This document shows, in pieces, positions 31,037-42,189 of a stretch of DNA of 64,000 nt. Below the pieces are notes generated by a model. The model did no database searches. It was not told the DNA's origin and saw only the letters and a program-made list of their open reading frames with translations. Positions within the stretch are counted from its first letter, which is position 1; the number at the start of each line of letters is the position of its first letter. Made by a program: the position numbers and the translations under genes. The stretch comes from Crocodylus rhombifer (Eukaryota; Chordata; Crocodylia; Crocodylidae). Location of the stretch: NCBI GenBank assembly GCA_038503035.1, contig JAVSML010001165.1:605736-669735 (forward strand). Direction: 5' to 3'.

Positions 31037-32838
31037 ACTTAAATCATCCCCTGCAAAGTTTGAAACTATGAAGAACAGTGTGACCTTTCTAGATGGCCAG
31101 GGCTACATTTACAATCAGACTTCTGGAGCCCAGAAACATGAAAGGAAGAAAGACATTATTCCTACTTTATGTATATATGCAAGGACACACTACTCTGAGG
31201 CAACTCCAGGCATTCACTGAGAGTCAAGTGCAAACAAGCAGTCTCCAGTAAGTGCAGAGCAAGTTTGTTAAGCTGATTATCTTTTCTCTTCTGCTGAAAA
31301 AGATGACACACCCTCACCAAAAGTTTCATCACCAGCTTCTCTTCTCTACTGTAACTGAAACATTCAGTTGCAAAGCAACTAAACCAAGACTGAAACCTGT
31401 TCCTGCACCTCTCCTGGGAAAATGTCATAGTCAGTCTTTCATTTATGGATTTCTCAAAAGTGATGCATAATTTGTACGGAAACACAAACACCTTCAGGGA
31501 GAGAGAGTTAAACTGTCCTCTGGTTCCCACAGAATCTATCCAAAAGGCAAACCAGAGCTCAGCTTGGACCAGCTTAGCCCTGTCCCTTTCTCACTGCTGA
31601 GGCTCAGGCCCTAGCTCTCTCAGCCTGGAGCCTGCCCTGGATAGGGCTCAGGATCTAAAGTGCCTCCCAGGCACCACTGTGGGTCCTCCTGTCCTTCCCT
31701 TCAGCAAACTATGCAAGCCCATTGCTTTAAATAAAACATACAAGGCTTCCTTCAGGTTACACACAAGCATCTTCCCCACTACTTGGTCCCTGGGGTACCC
31801 TGCTCTGACCCACAGCTTCCATCCCTTTGCCTGTCTGCACTAGCAGGAACTCTCCTCCAAGTAGAGTTTCTGGATGCCTTGCCCCTCTGCCTCAGGAACC
31901 CAGGCTTACAGCTCTTCTGGTCAGGTGTGCTCCCAACCTGCTACAGGTGTGCAGCTTGATTGGCAGCTTGCTGCACTTAGTCTGCAGCTGCTCCCTTGCT
32001 ACCTTCCCTCCCACAGCTAGTTCTTGTTCAGCTGCTTGGGACCATTTCTGTTGCAGTCTGTCTCAAAGAAACAGGAACTCAGGCATGTCAGAGGGGCAAA
32101 CGGGACAAGTACGAAAGTAAGAGTCAGGCTGGTCAAGCCCCTATCTACCCCACCAACTGCCTCCCACACTGTTGGTCCCCACTACCAAGTCCCTACCACC
32201 TTTCCCACTGCAACTGTGTTCTCCACTACAGCAGTACTGGGAGGAGGGATGATGGGATGTGGAGAGTGCAGAATTAAAGACTATCCTTTTCTGTAGTCAG
32301 TCATGTTCTGAATTGAATTTGGGCTTGTGAAAAGAAAATTGATTGCAGTCTAGAACATGACACGAGAGTTACTGAGGGGTGAGGACAGTGGCAGAGTCAT
32401 GTTTTCTTTCTTGCTCTGCACGAAAGAAAATCAAGGCTTCTTGCGTTTTGCTTGCATTTCTTAATTTTTTATGGTCTACAGCTCTGAGAGCCTGGAGTCT
32501 CTCAAACAGATGTTTTTTTCTGTGATTTTCCTTGTGTAGCAAAACCCCCCAGTTTTTCTTTTTTTTTCTTTTAAAATGCATTCCCTCCCCTTCCCCAACC
32601 ATTCCTGACTTTGTCTCTCCCTCTTATTCCCTATAGATAAGTATAAGTAAGCTAAGATGTAGGATAAGCTTTTACATTTTTATTTTAGGTAGTAAGTTTC
32701 ATTTTTATCTCCCCTCTTTGCAAATAAACGCCCTGCTATTTTGATATAGATATCCACTGTTTTATAAGTGATAATTATTTTCTATTGATTTTTTTTTACT
32801 GCTTTTATATTGTATGATTACTGTTTTAGGCCTATATA
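31037..32838. other. Intergenic, no gene seen
   Basis: The short frames at 31162-31530, 31827-32296 and 32369-32602 carry no recognisable motif. No splice-bounded exon was found. Confidence 0.4.
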
Positions 32839-33600
32839 TGTAACCTAGCGTAAGTCATGTCAAGTCTCCATCTTATCCCCATGCCGAGTTGTGTAACCTA
32901 TGAATCATACCTACCCCTCCTATGTAACTTGGTTCCTGAATGAATGGGAATGAGTGAGGGTGCTTGAAAGACAATGACAGTAGGTCTAAAAATAGCTCCC
33001 TCTGAATGACTGAACCATCAATGCCAATACCTGGACCTAGCCCTTGGAAGTACCCTCAGCATTCAAGAAACAAAAGATGAGGCAACCCACCATTGTGCCA
33101 GGCTGCACATGCTCAGTAAGAACACCTGGAGCCCTCTGGAACAGGACCAACCTTGCCTGGACAGGCCCTCCCCATAGGAGATCAGAGGGGTAGTGAAGAC
33201 TGATCATAAAAAGGGGTAGTGAAGACTGACTCCTTGGGAATTCCCTCTCCATCTGGACCAGACCAGCTCCATGTCACACCACCTATCCACCCCAGAGGCC
33301 TTGACAGCGACCCCACTCTGGACAACACTGAGCTGAAGGAGACCCCAACTGGCCATCGAGGACCCACTTTTAGCATGGGATAAGTAGATATCACCTGCAT
33401 ATTTCCTCCTCCAATTGGGACTCTATCTCTCTCCTCCAGGACTTCAGCCCCTGAACCAAGCCTCTTTAACCCCTGCTGCCATTGTCTCTGTGTGTGTGTG
33501 TGTGTGTGTGCGTGTGTGTGCGCGCGCACGCGCAAAGGAACCAATAAAGTATCATCTTACCATCTCCCCTGTTCAGTAAAACCACTGTCATTTGTAACCC
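32839..33600 (+). repeat. Possible solo LTR
   Basis: The segment starts TGTAACCTAGCG. It has a TATA-like ATAAAAAGGG at about 33206 within a 26-bp tandem duplication (GGGGTAGTGAAGACTGA twice, at 33187 and 33213) and an AATAAAG poly(A)-type signal at about 33544. It ends near TTGTAAC. The layout resembles a retroviral LTR, but no inverted ends with a target duplication could be fixed. Confidence 0.3.
33489..33533. repeat. (TG)n/(CG)n alternating tract
   Basis: These 45 bases are strictly alternating pyrimidine-purine, TG repeats followed by CGCGCGCACGCGC. This is a classical Z-DNA-prone sequence. Confidence 0.85.
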
Positions 33601-34246
33601 CCCAGCTGGCTTGTGTTTTACTCAGCCCCAGTCCCTTCCCTATCTTAAATTTGAGTCTCTGTCTCTCTCTCTCTCCCTGTTGGCTCTCAGCCCTGTTGCT
33701 TTCTGTAGGCTCTCAGCCCTGTTCCCACCACTTTTTGCCTCCTCTCTGTTCCCCTTCTGCAGGCTCTCAGCCCTGTTGCTTTCTACACTTGTACACATTC
33801 TATGCTGTTTACGTACACGTTATGAAATGGGATTAAAAATCACCATTTTGCTAGGTTAGTTGTGTGAGTAAATACACATGTCAATGTAGATTCCAGTTTA
33901 TCCTAGATAGTTAGACCACCTGTGATATATTTTAGTTTTACCGTGGTCAGTTGTTCTAGCAAGTTTAGTTTTATCATGATACTTCTGTTATGTGTATTCT
34001 TGCATACAGGTTAAATCACCATTTTCCATGTTTGATAACCTTTGTCCACCAGGTGTCACTTGGATTCACTGTTAAGTCCATGTAATTTTCAGTTTACTTG
34101 GTAGTATTCTGGTGTAATGAATGCATTTCCACAGCAAATATTGCCTGGAATGGATCAAAATTGTTCTGCAGATCATCTTAGCTCCTTAAAGAGTAAATCA
34201 ATTTAATTAAAATGAAGTTTTTGTACTAAAACCATTTTGTGTACAC

Positions 34247-35166
34247 TGTGAGGGAGGTAAGGAGCCTGTGGGCTCGGAGTTGCCCGGTCCCAGCGTCGTC
34301 GGGCAAGCCCGCCGAGGCGCAGACTCAACACACCAGGCAGAAACTCACCTCTTTCAGGTCCCCGGAAGAGAGAAGACCCGGAACAGACGGCGGCTGCATA
34401 AAGGAGGCGCCAGAGCCAGACGAGGGGGCGGTGGGACCGGAAGGACGGGACGGAGGAGCCGCCACCGGAGAGAGCTCCCAGATGCGGAGGCGAGCCACCC
34501 GCAGAGGCTGCAGGACCTTCTGGGGCAAGGGCAAGCCCCAGCGGGGTTGGTGAGTCAAGGGAATCGGCTGGACATGGCTCCGGACTGCTTAATGCCGCCG
34601 GGAGCGGCTGGCACCAGCAGAGGGCCGGATACCGTATAAACTGTAAGAGGAGAGCACTACCGGTGCTCCAGCAGCATGGGGCGGCATTGCCCCGAGGATC
34701 CCTAATCAGGGCAGAGGAGTGCCCGGAAAGGAACGAAGGGGGGGGTCTTAACCTCGCATTACCCAGGGGAACGTTGGCACGCCTGCTGGGAGGAGGCAGA
34801 CTCCCCTCAAAGGGGGAATCCCTGGTAGTGACTGTCAAGGTAATCTGCTTCTACTAAGTGGAAGCTTGGACTAGCATCTTGACGTGGCCGGCAAGACAGG
34901 GGGTTACGTAACCGGAGGATCGGGTGAGGGTGTAGGGGAGGAGGAGCCCTCAGCGACGCGGGACACCACATGCGCAGCGAGTCCCAGTCCTGGACCGACA
35001 TGCGCTGAACAGTCGGAACTGAACTGGAACCATCAAAGTCGTGGCAGGAGAGTCAGCGACACGGGAGAGTCCAGGAACAACCACTGCGGGCAGGAGGCAG
35101 TCCCTGAGTGGGGGAGGAGGGTCAGCGACCCACAGCAGTCAATGCTGCCGATTCACCCTGCCCCCA
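34247..35166 (+). repeat. 5' LTR of gypsy element
   Basis: It starts TGTGAGGGAGGTAAGGAG and ends CCCCCA at 35166. It matches 38482-39401 along its full length. The long frames inside it (for example 34203-34838 minus) are due to GC content. CpG density is high. Confidence 0.88.
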
Positions 35167-35171
35167 TCTTT

Positions 35172-35189
35172 TGGTGCATTGGCCGGGAA
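35172..35189 (+). other. Primer-binding site, tRNA-Gly(GCC)
   Basis: TGGTGCATTGGCCGGGAA lies five bases after the 5' LTR. It is exactly complementary to the last 18 bases of vertebrate tRNA-Gly(GCC) including CCA. The position and perfect match make the assignment firm. Confidence 0.85.
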
Positions 35190-35224
35190 GCGACGGTGGC
35201 CCCAGCAGCAACTGAGAAACCCCT

Positions 35225-36073
35225 ATGGAGCACCAACCGCTAACCACATTGGCGGAGTCGCTACAACAAGCCATGAATTTAATGGCCCAGGCCATGCAGC
35301 AACAACAACAACACGCCATGAGGCAAGCGAGCATCCAGGAGCATATGCTCCAGCATCAGGTATGGACCCAGAGAGGGCCGTGGGATTTCAGAATGCCCAA
35401 GATGTCCGGGGAGGACGACCTGGAGGCATTCCTAGAGACGTTTGAGAGAGCGGCGTTGGCCACAGGGCTGGAGAGGGCAAAATGGGCCGGCCACCTAGGT
35501 ATGCTGTTAGTGGGGCAAGCCCAAGCAGCCTATCGGGCAATGTCCAGAGGGGACGCTGTAGACTTCGATAAGGTTAAGGCGGAGATCTTGAGACGGCTCG
35601 ATATCACGCCAGAATGGCACCACTAGGTCTTCCGAGGGGAGAAGTCGGATGAGGCCAGGGCGCCTCGCACCCTGTGGCAACATTTGGCAGATGTATTAAA
35701 CAAGTGGCTGAGACCGGAGTCAGCCTCAAAAGAAGAGATCTGTGATCAGATCTTACTGGAACAGTTTGTGATGGATTTAGATGAGGAGAACCAGCAGTGG
35801 GTGAGACGGCATTGCCCCTCCTCCTCAAGAGAAGCCTTAAGGTTAGCCGAGCAATTTGATACGGCTCGAGGGGATCGCCAAAAGAGTAGCGGGGCCAGAG
35901 GGAAGGTCCCCATGAGCCGACCAAGGAGGGGTGGAAAAAAGAACATCCCCACAGCCCTAACGTGCTTCTTATGCAGACGACAAGGGCATTTTGTTAAGAG
36001 CTGCCCACAGGGTTTTCGCCATAGGCCCAGAAGAGGCACGGACAAAAGGTCCCCTTACAATCCATGCCAGTAA
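35225..36073 (+). pseudogene. gag of Gmr1-like element, with SCAN-like segment and zinc knuckle
   Basis: One frame runs from 35225 to TAA at 36071-36073, with a single TAG at 35624-35626. A Q-rich N-terminus is followed by capsid-like MPKMSGEDDLEAFLETFERA. Next come ILLEQFVMDLDEENQQWVRR and REALRLAEQF, which match the SCAN-domain pattern (L-L-x-E-Q-F-L...L-P-x-E-x-x-x-W-V-R...E-A-x-x-L-A-E). A CCHC knuckle CFLCRRQGHFVKSC lies at about 35962-36004. The SCAN domain of vertebrate zinc-finger proteins is known to derive from gag of this element group. It is non-functional here because of the stop. Confidence 0.85.
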
Positions 36074-38460
36074 TTAGGGAACCCTTTGCACAGGTGGCTT
36101 TAGAAGTTATGGGGCACCTGCTGCGGAGCAGAGGGGGACATCAGTACGTGCTGGTATTGATTGACTATGCCACGAGGTTCCTGGAGGCTATCCCCTTGAG
36201 AACAGTGACAGGACCTAAGATAGCCAAGGAGCTAATGAAATGGGTGGCTAAGTTTGGGATACCAAAGGACATCATCACCGATCAGGGGGCCAACTTTATG
36301 TCCTCCGTGGTGGGAGCGCTATGTAAAGTACTGCAGGTGTGCCATTTAAGAACGGCAGTGTACCACCCGCAGACCAAATGCTTGGTAGAGTGTCTTAATG
36401 GAACACTGAAAGGTATGCTGCAGCAGTGTATTCAGACCGAGCCCAAGAAGTGGAACCTGATGATTCCCCCCTTACTCTTTGCACTGAGAGATGTGCCACA
36501 GGCTTCGCTAGGATACTCACCCTTTGAGCTGACATTCGGTCACCGGCCCCGCAGCCTCCTGGACGTAGTCAGAGAAGGGTGGGACACCGAGCCAGACCCA
36601 GGTAGGGGTGCTCTCACCCATGTGCAAGAACTCCGGGAGCAACTCCGGGCTGTCACCGAAATGGCCCAGGTCAACCTAGGGCAGGCCCAAGGGAGACAGA
36701 AAGAAAGGTATGACGACCGAGGTAGGCCAAGGGAGCTGAAGGTAGGCCAGAAAGTGTTGGTCTTATTGCCTGACACGACCAGGAAGTTGACAGCCAACTG
36801 GAAAGGGCCATTCGTGGTGACCAGGAGGGCAGGCCCGGTGGACTATGAGGTGGCGCGACCAGGGGTGAGAAGAGAGCGGCAGCTGTATCACATTAATTTA
36901 TTGAAGGAGTGGCACGAGCCTGAGGGGCTCCTGGTAGCCCAAGCCTCTGACACAGAGGGGTCTAAAATACCCATCACCCGGGAGAAGGGAGGCGACAGAC
37001 TGTGGAGTTGAATAGTGGTTGGCGGACAGCTGCAAGGTAATCAACTCTCCCAAATACAGAGCCTGGTAGAAGAGTTTAAAGACGTCTTCTCCGAGCGTCT
37101 GGGAGAAGAGGTCGGAGTAGAACACAGGATTATTACTCAGAAGGGGCAAATAGCCAGGGAGAAATGGCTCCGGATCCCCTACCATAGGCCTGTAAGAAAG
37201 GAAATCGAGGAAATGCTTAAGCAAGGGATTATAGCGCCTTCTCGCAGCCCCTGGCATAGCCCCCTAGTAGTGGAGAAACCAGATGGCAGCCTAAGGCTGT
37301 GCGTGGACTTTAGAAAATTAAACACGATGTCTCAGTTCGATGCGTTCCCAATGCCCCAGGTCAGCGAGCTGGTAGAACGCATAGGGCAGGCCCAGTTCAT
37401 TTCAACCCTGGACCTGTCCAAGGGGTACTGGCAGATACCCGTGCGAGAAGAGGACCAACCCAAAATGGCGTTCAGCATGCCCTGGGGTTTATTCAAATTT
37501 CAAAGAATGCCTTTTGGCCTGAACGGGGCTACCACTACGTTTCAAAGTTTAATGGATCGGGTTCTGGATCCCCATCAGGGTTACGTGGCAGCTTACATCG
37601 ACGACATCGTGATATACACAAGGACTTGGGAGCAACATGTGAAGGCCCTCCGGGCGGTCCTGCGTGAATTGAGACAGGCGGGCTTGACAGCCAATCCCAA
37701 GAAATGTGCCATAGGACAAAGAGAGACTAAGTACCTGGGGTTTCAAGTAGGACAGGGCCGCGTAAAGCCATTGTTGGACAAAGTGAGAGCCCTGTGAGAA
37801 TACGCGGCACCCACATCCAAGAAACAGATGCGTGCCTTCCTCAGGCTGGCAAGCTACTATCGCAGGTTCATCCCGCGATTTACCGAGATAGCCAACCCAC
37901 TAGTGGAAACCACTAAAGGGCGTAAGATGGGCCCCACTGAATGGGACGAAAGACAGCAAAAGGCATTCAAGGTCCTTAAAAGAGCTCTGTGCCAAGACGT
38001 GGTATTACACACGCCTAACTTCGATCTGCCTTTTACTTTGCAGACAGACGCTTCAGCCTATGCCATAGGTGCAGTGCTATCCCAACAGGTGGAAGGAGCG
38101 GAGAGGCCGATAGCCTATGCCAGCCAAAGGCTGAACGACACAGAGAAAAGGTAGTCTACGATTGAAAGGGAGTGTTTGGCCATCCGCTGGGGAGTGGACT
38201 ATTTTAGGTTTTACCTCCTTGGGTGAGAGTTTCAGCTTATCACGGACCATGCTCCCTTATGGTGGCTGAACACAGCTAAGACAGATAATGCTCGCATTAT
38301 GCGATGGGCCCTGGCCCTCCAGCCATTTAGGTTCTGGGTGACGTACAAGCCAGGGAAAGATAACACGGTTGCAGACTTCCTGTCACGATGCGGAGAGGAA
38401 GGCCAGCGAAATGAGGCAGAAGTGGTAGAGGTGCTCAAGAAGTCAAAAAGAGAGCCTAAT
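36064..38460 (+). pseudogene. pol of Gmr1-like element: integrase, then RT, then RNase H
   Basis: It is in the -1 frame relative to gag and overlaps the gag end. The integrase core (36064 to about 36450) shows VLVLIDYATRF, IITDQGANFMS and VECLNGTLKG, the D, D and E residues. A C-terminal WKGPFVVTRRAGPVDYEV segment follows near 36798. RT shows KPDGSLRLCVDFRKLN, TLDLSKGYWQIPV and YIDD at 37594-37605. RNase H shows LQTDASAYAIGAVLSQ and KPGKDNTVADFLSR. All pol pieces share one frame, broken by TGA at 37009-37011, TGA at 37795-37797, TAG at 38152-38154 and TGA at 38224-38226. The aspartic protease and the integrase HHCC domain are absent, suggesting an internal deletion near 36062. Confidence 0.88.
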
Positions 38461-38481
38461 GGCATCTTGAGGGGTGGGGTG

Positions 38482-39401
38482 CGTGAGGGAGGTAAGGAGC
38501 CTGTGGGCTCGGAGTTGCCTGGTCCCGGCATTGTCGGGCAAGCCCGCCAGGGCGCAGACTCAACACACCGGGCAGAAACTCACCTCTTTCAGGTCCCCAG
38601 AAGAGAGAAGGCCCGGAACAGACGGCGGCCGCATAAAGGAGGCGCCAGAGCCAGACGAGGGGGCGGCGGGACCGGAAGCACAGGACGGAGGAGCTGCCGC
38701 CGGAGAGAGCTCCCGGATGCAGAGGCGAGCCGCCCGTGGAGGCTGCAGGACCTTCTAGGGCAAGAGCAAGCCCCAGCAGGGTTGGTGAGTCGAGGGAATC
38801 AGCTGGACGTGGCTCCAGACTGCTTAATGCCACCGGGAGCGGCTGGGACCGGCAGAGGGCCGGATATCGTATAAGCCGTAAGAGGAGAGCACTACCAGTG
38901 CTCCAGCAGCATGGGGCGGCATTGCCCTGAGGATCCCTAATCAGGGTGGAGGAGTGCCCAGAAGGGAATGGGGGGTGGGGTTTAACCCCGCATTACCCAG
39001 GGGAACGTTGGCACGCCTGCTGGGAGGAGGCAGACTCCCCTCAAAGGGGGAATCCCTGGTAGTGACTGTCAAGGTAATCTGCTTCTACAAAGCGGAAGCT
39101 TGGACTAGCATCTTGACGTGGCTGGCCTAGACAGGCGGTCACGTAACCGGAGGACCAGGTGAGGGTGTAGGGGGGGAGGAGCCCTCAGCGACGCGGGACC
39201 CCACACGCGCAGCGAGTCCCAGTCCTGGACCATCACGCGCCGAACAGTCGGAACTGAACCGGAACCATCAAAGTCGTAGCAGGCGAGTCAGTGGCACATG
39301 ACAGTCCAGGAACAACCACTCCGGGCAGGAGGTGGTCCCCAAGTGGGGGAGGAGGGTCAGCAACCCACAGCGGTCAACGCTGCCAATTCACCCCCCCCAC
39401 A
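38482..39401 (+). repeat. 3' LTR of gypsy element
   Basis: It is preceded by the purine-rich tract and starts CGTGAGGGAGGTAAGG, with a T-to-C change from the 5' copy at its first base. It ends in a C run and CACA. Confidence 0.88.
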
Positions 39402-42189
39402 TACACGTACATGTACTCTAGTCACAACTTCAATAATCTGTGCTGGCATGAAGAGTGGGCATCCCATAGAATACCAGGAGCCAACTTTTCACAAGACCCT
39501 GGTTTCTTAATGAAATTGTCTTGTGGACAAGCAAATGGCATCATTCAATGACATACTAATATGCTGTGTTCTCTGTTTTTATGGAGCCATTTCCCCGTTG
39601 CTGTAGGTCTTCCTGTTCTCACCTCTCCAATCACATATCTATTCTAGACATGTCTACGTCTCCTATCACCCCCTGCTTCTTCAGCATGCCATCATTGGAA
39701 ATATTTATAAATTGTCTGCTCATCAGAACACTTTTACAGCTATACCTTGAATTAAGGCTTTGTAAATCACACACACAACCCCAACACCTGCCAGCCACAA
39801 GGCATTGGCTAGTCCTTGATTTGATTGTATACACACAAAAAGAAGGATATTTTATCAGCCTTTATACTTTGAATGGAAACTTATAGACTTGGGGTTTTTC
39901 TGATGATTTTTTCCCCTCCTCTTACACCAGCATGCCTAGCGGTATTTTCCCAAACATTCTTTGAAAAAACTAAGCAGTGTTGCTATCAAGCATTCATCAG
40001 CATGGGGTCTGCATGTATTTGTCTGCATTCAAGTTGATCACAGGTGGAGGTCAAATGCAAGAGACACACTTTAGCCTGACATAGTCACACCTATACTCCT
40101 CTATTACCATATCCTGAAAGTGTCCCACTTTAAGGTCCCCATGTCAAGTAATCCTTAATAACTCAGTGGAACTGGGTGAAAGGCAAACTGCTTTGTTCCC
40201 CCAATACTGCCAAAGATAGCCAGTCTAGTTTCATAAGGTATGCATTTTTATGCCAACCTGTTTTCTGAGCTCCTCCTAGTCTGCACCCAGATCCACCATC
40301 GCCGAAAAATGGTGTTTGGCCAACCATACACATTCTTACTCATTGTCTGAATTAAGACTTGACCCCCAAAGCTGGAGGTAACAGCAGGCTCAACAAGGCA
40401 GCCCTATCAGTTCCCCACACTGCCCAGCATCCACCCACCCACCCCACTTTCTGAGAGATGTCTCCCTAGCATCCACTCCATGTTTTGAAGACCACTCTGG
40501 TCATTTGCCCCAGGCTGCAAAATGTGTTCCACTCAGCAGCCTACATTCTCTGTCAGTGTTCAATGTTGGGGCTTCCTGGGCCACCCCCTCACAACCTCCA
40601 AGTGGTCCCCAAAAGTTTAGGGTACGATGCAAGTTGCAAACTAGCCCTATCGGTTCTCCACACTACCCATAAGTCAGTTGGCCTTTGTATTGATAACAAT
40701 CTGGACTGTACAGTCATTTCTTATGATAGCAGCAACTAAATTTTTCAGTATTTATGGGGTGAGAGAATTGTTCTGTACTTTGAATGGATGGGCATATAGT
40801 TTGACTTCTCCTTCTCATTAAACCAAAAAGAGAAAAAGTTTTAAAATTTAAACCATATCCCTTCAGCTCTTGCCAGTCACCATTCTTGTGTTTAAGTTGT
40901 AGTGGGTAAGCACCAATCTCTCTCAACTCTGTCTGGCACTTCAGTACCCCAAAGCCCTGCATACTCAACCCCCACATCCAGATGTTGCCCATGGACACAG
41001 AATACAGAATGCCTTTGTGCAATGTAGCTACATTGTACAGATAAGAAGGTGCATAAGGGGCCCTAACAAAGTGCATAAGGGGCTCCACAACTGTTCCCAG
41101 CCTCATAACAACCGTTGCAAAGCAATATAACAAGGTGGTCAGCAGGGATGCTAAGTTTAAGGGGATTCAAGGTTATTTTGCAAGTTTTAGGGACAATCAT
41201 CATGGTAACAACCTGGCCAGTAAAATGCTGGCCTCCTTTCTTGCATAAAAGCAGATGAGGCTTGAATGATATGCAATATACGCCCTCCCCCCATCTCTCT
41301 GCCTATCAGTACAGACAGGCTTTTTGCAATTCAGGAACCTTAACATGTAGCATTGGACACCCCAGAAAAGCACAGGGTGAGAACATGCCACTTGCTATGA
41401 GCAAGGTTGCCTAGGGGTGCATAGTGGCTGTTGAACAGAGCAACTAAAGTGCACCTGCCTCTCCAAGGAAAAGTCACTACAGACAGGAATTTGCAAATCG
41501 GGGTGAGCACCCTAACATGTAGCGTTGGGTGCATGTAGTAAGGGTAGCTCCTAGTGATGAATCCTCATGGAACAGGACACCAGCATACAGGAAAGTAATG
41601 CAGCAATGGAGATTTGGTTGTAGGAAATGGGGGTGCTGGGCGGCATAGTTCAAGAAACAGGAACATAGATGCATAAGTAAAGCTGTGTCAAGGTGCCCAA
41701 CTAAGCCATGTGTCATGGCACGCAAACAGGACAGAATAGGGGCTTGTAACAGGAGCTAGGGTGGATAGTGATTGACATGTAAATAGTGTGAATTTTCTAA
41801 GGCAAATGGACCAGTTCTGCAGCCTTTGGTGACCAGGGACAGCATCTGCAGAATTGTCTCTGTTCACTGCTTGCTAATGGAGTAAGCAAAAAGAACAGGA
41901 TAATCTTGCTGGCCCTAGAAGAGTCACATCACAGAACTCAGCTTCAAGAAGAGGAAACTTACATGTTTATTGAAGTGGGCCAGTGTCTGTTCAGCCTCCT
42001 GGCAAACCATGTTCAGATATCTGCCTCATCGCACAGGTTGATGAAAGTCATGAGGTGCTGCAGTCTTTTGAAGATGAATTTAGGAAGCATGAGACACAGC
42101 AACTTTCTGCCCATACCTTAATAACACTGATTGTCTGAGCTGAGAACACAAAAGCAGCTCTGACTGGTGGGAACACACTGTTGTCAACT
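39402..42189. other. No gene recognised, possibly non-coding part of a Harbinger element
   Basis: Minus-strand frames at 40714-41133 and 41200-41534 lack motifs. ACATGTAGC(A/G)TTGG occurs twice (about 41343 and 41515), showing a small internal duplication. The region precedes the Harbinger transposase remnant and could belong to it, but no termini were found. Confidence 0.3.

Larger units (their letters stand above)
34247..39401 (+). mobile_element. Gmr1-like Ty3/gypsy LTR retrotransposon (degenerate)
   Basis: Two 920-bp LTRs flank a PBS, gag, pol and a purine-rich tract (TTGAGGGGTGGGGTG just before 38482). TACAC stands immediately outside both ends (34242-34246 and 39402-39406), a likely 5-bp target duplication. 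Pol domains run integrase, reverse transcriptase, RNase H. This is the copia-like order known for Gmr1-type gypsy elements rather than the usual gypsy order. Protease and the integrase zinc-binding region are missing. No env frame exists. By hand count the first 120 LTR bases differ at about 8 sites, nearly all transitions. Confidence 0.9.

Noticed and set aside
34203..34838. 211-codon minus-strand Pro/Ser-rich frame, and overlapping plus frames
   Set aside because: It lies in the GC-rich 5' LTR. The matching region of the 3' LTR keeps only part of it, and no domain is visible.
36064..38480. Possibility that the LTR element is an endogenous retrovirus
   Set aside because: Gene order, SCAN-like gag, integrase motifs and lack of any env frame point to a Gmr1-type gypsy retrotransposon.
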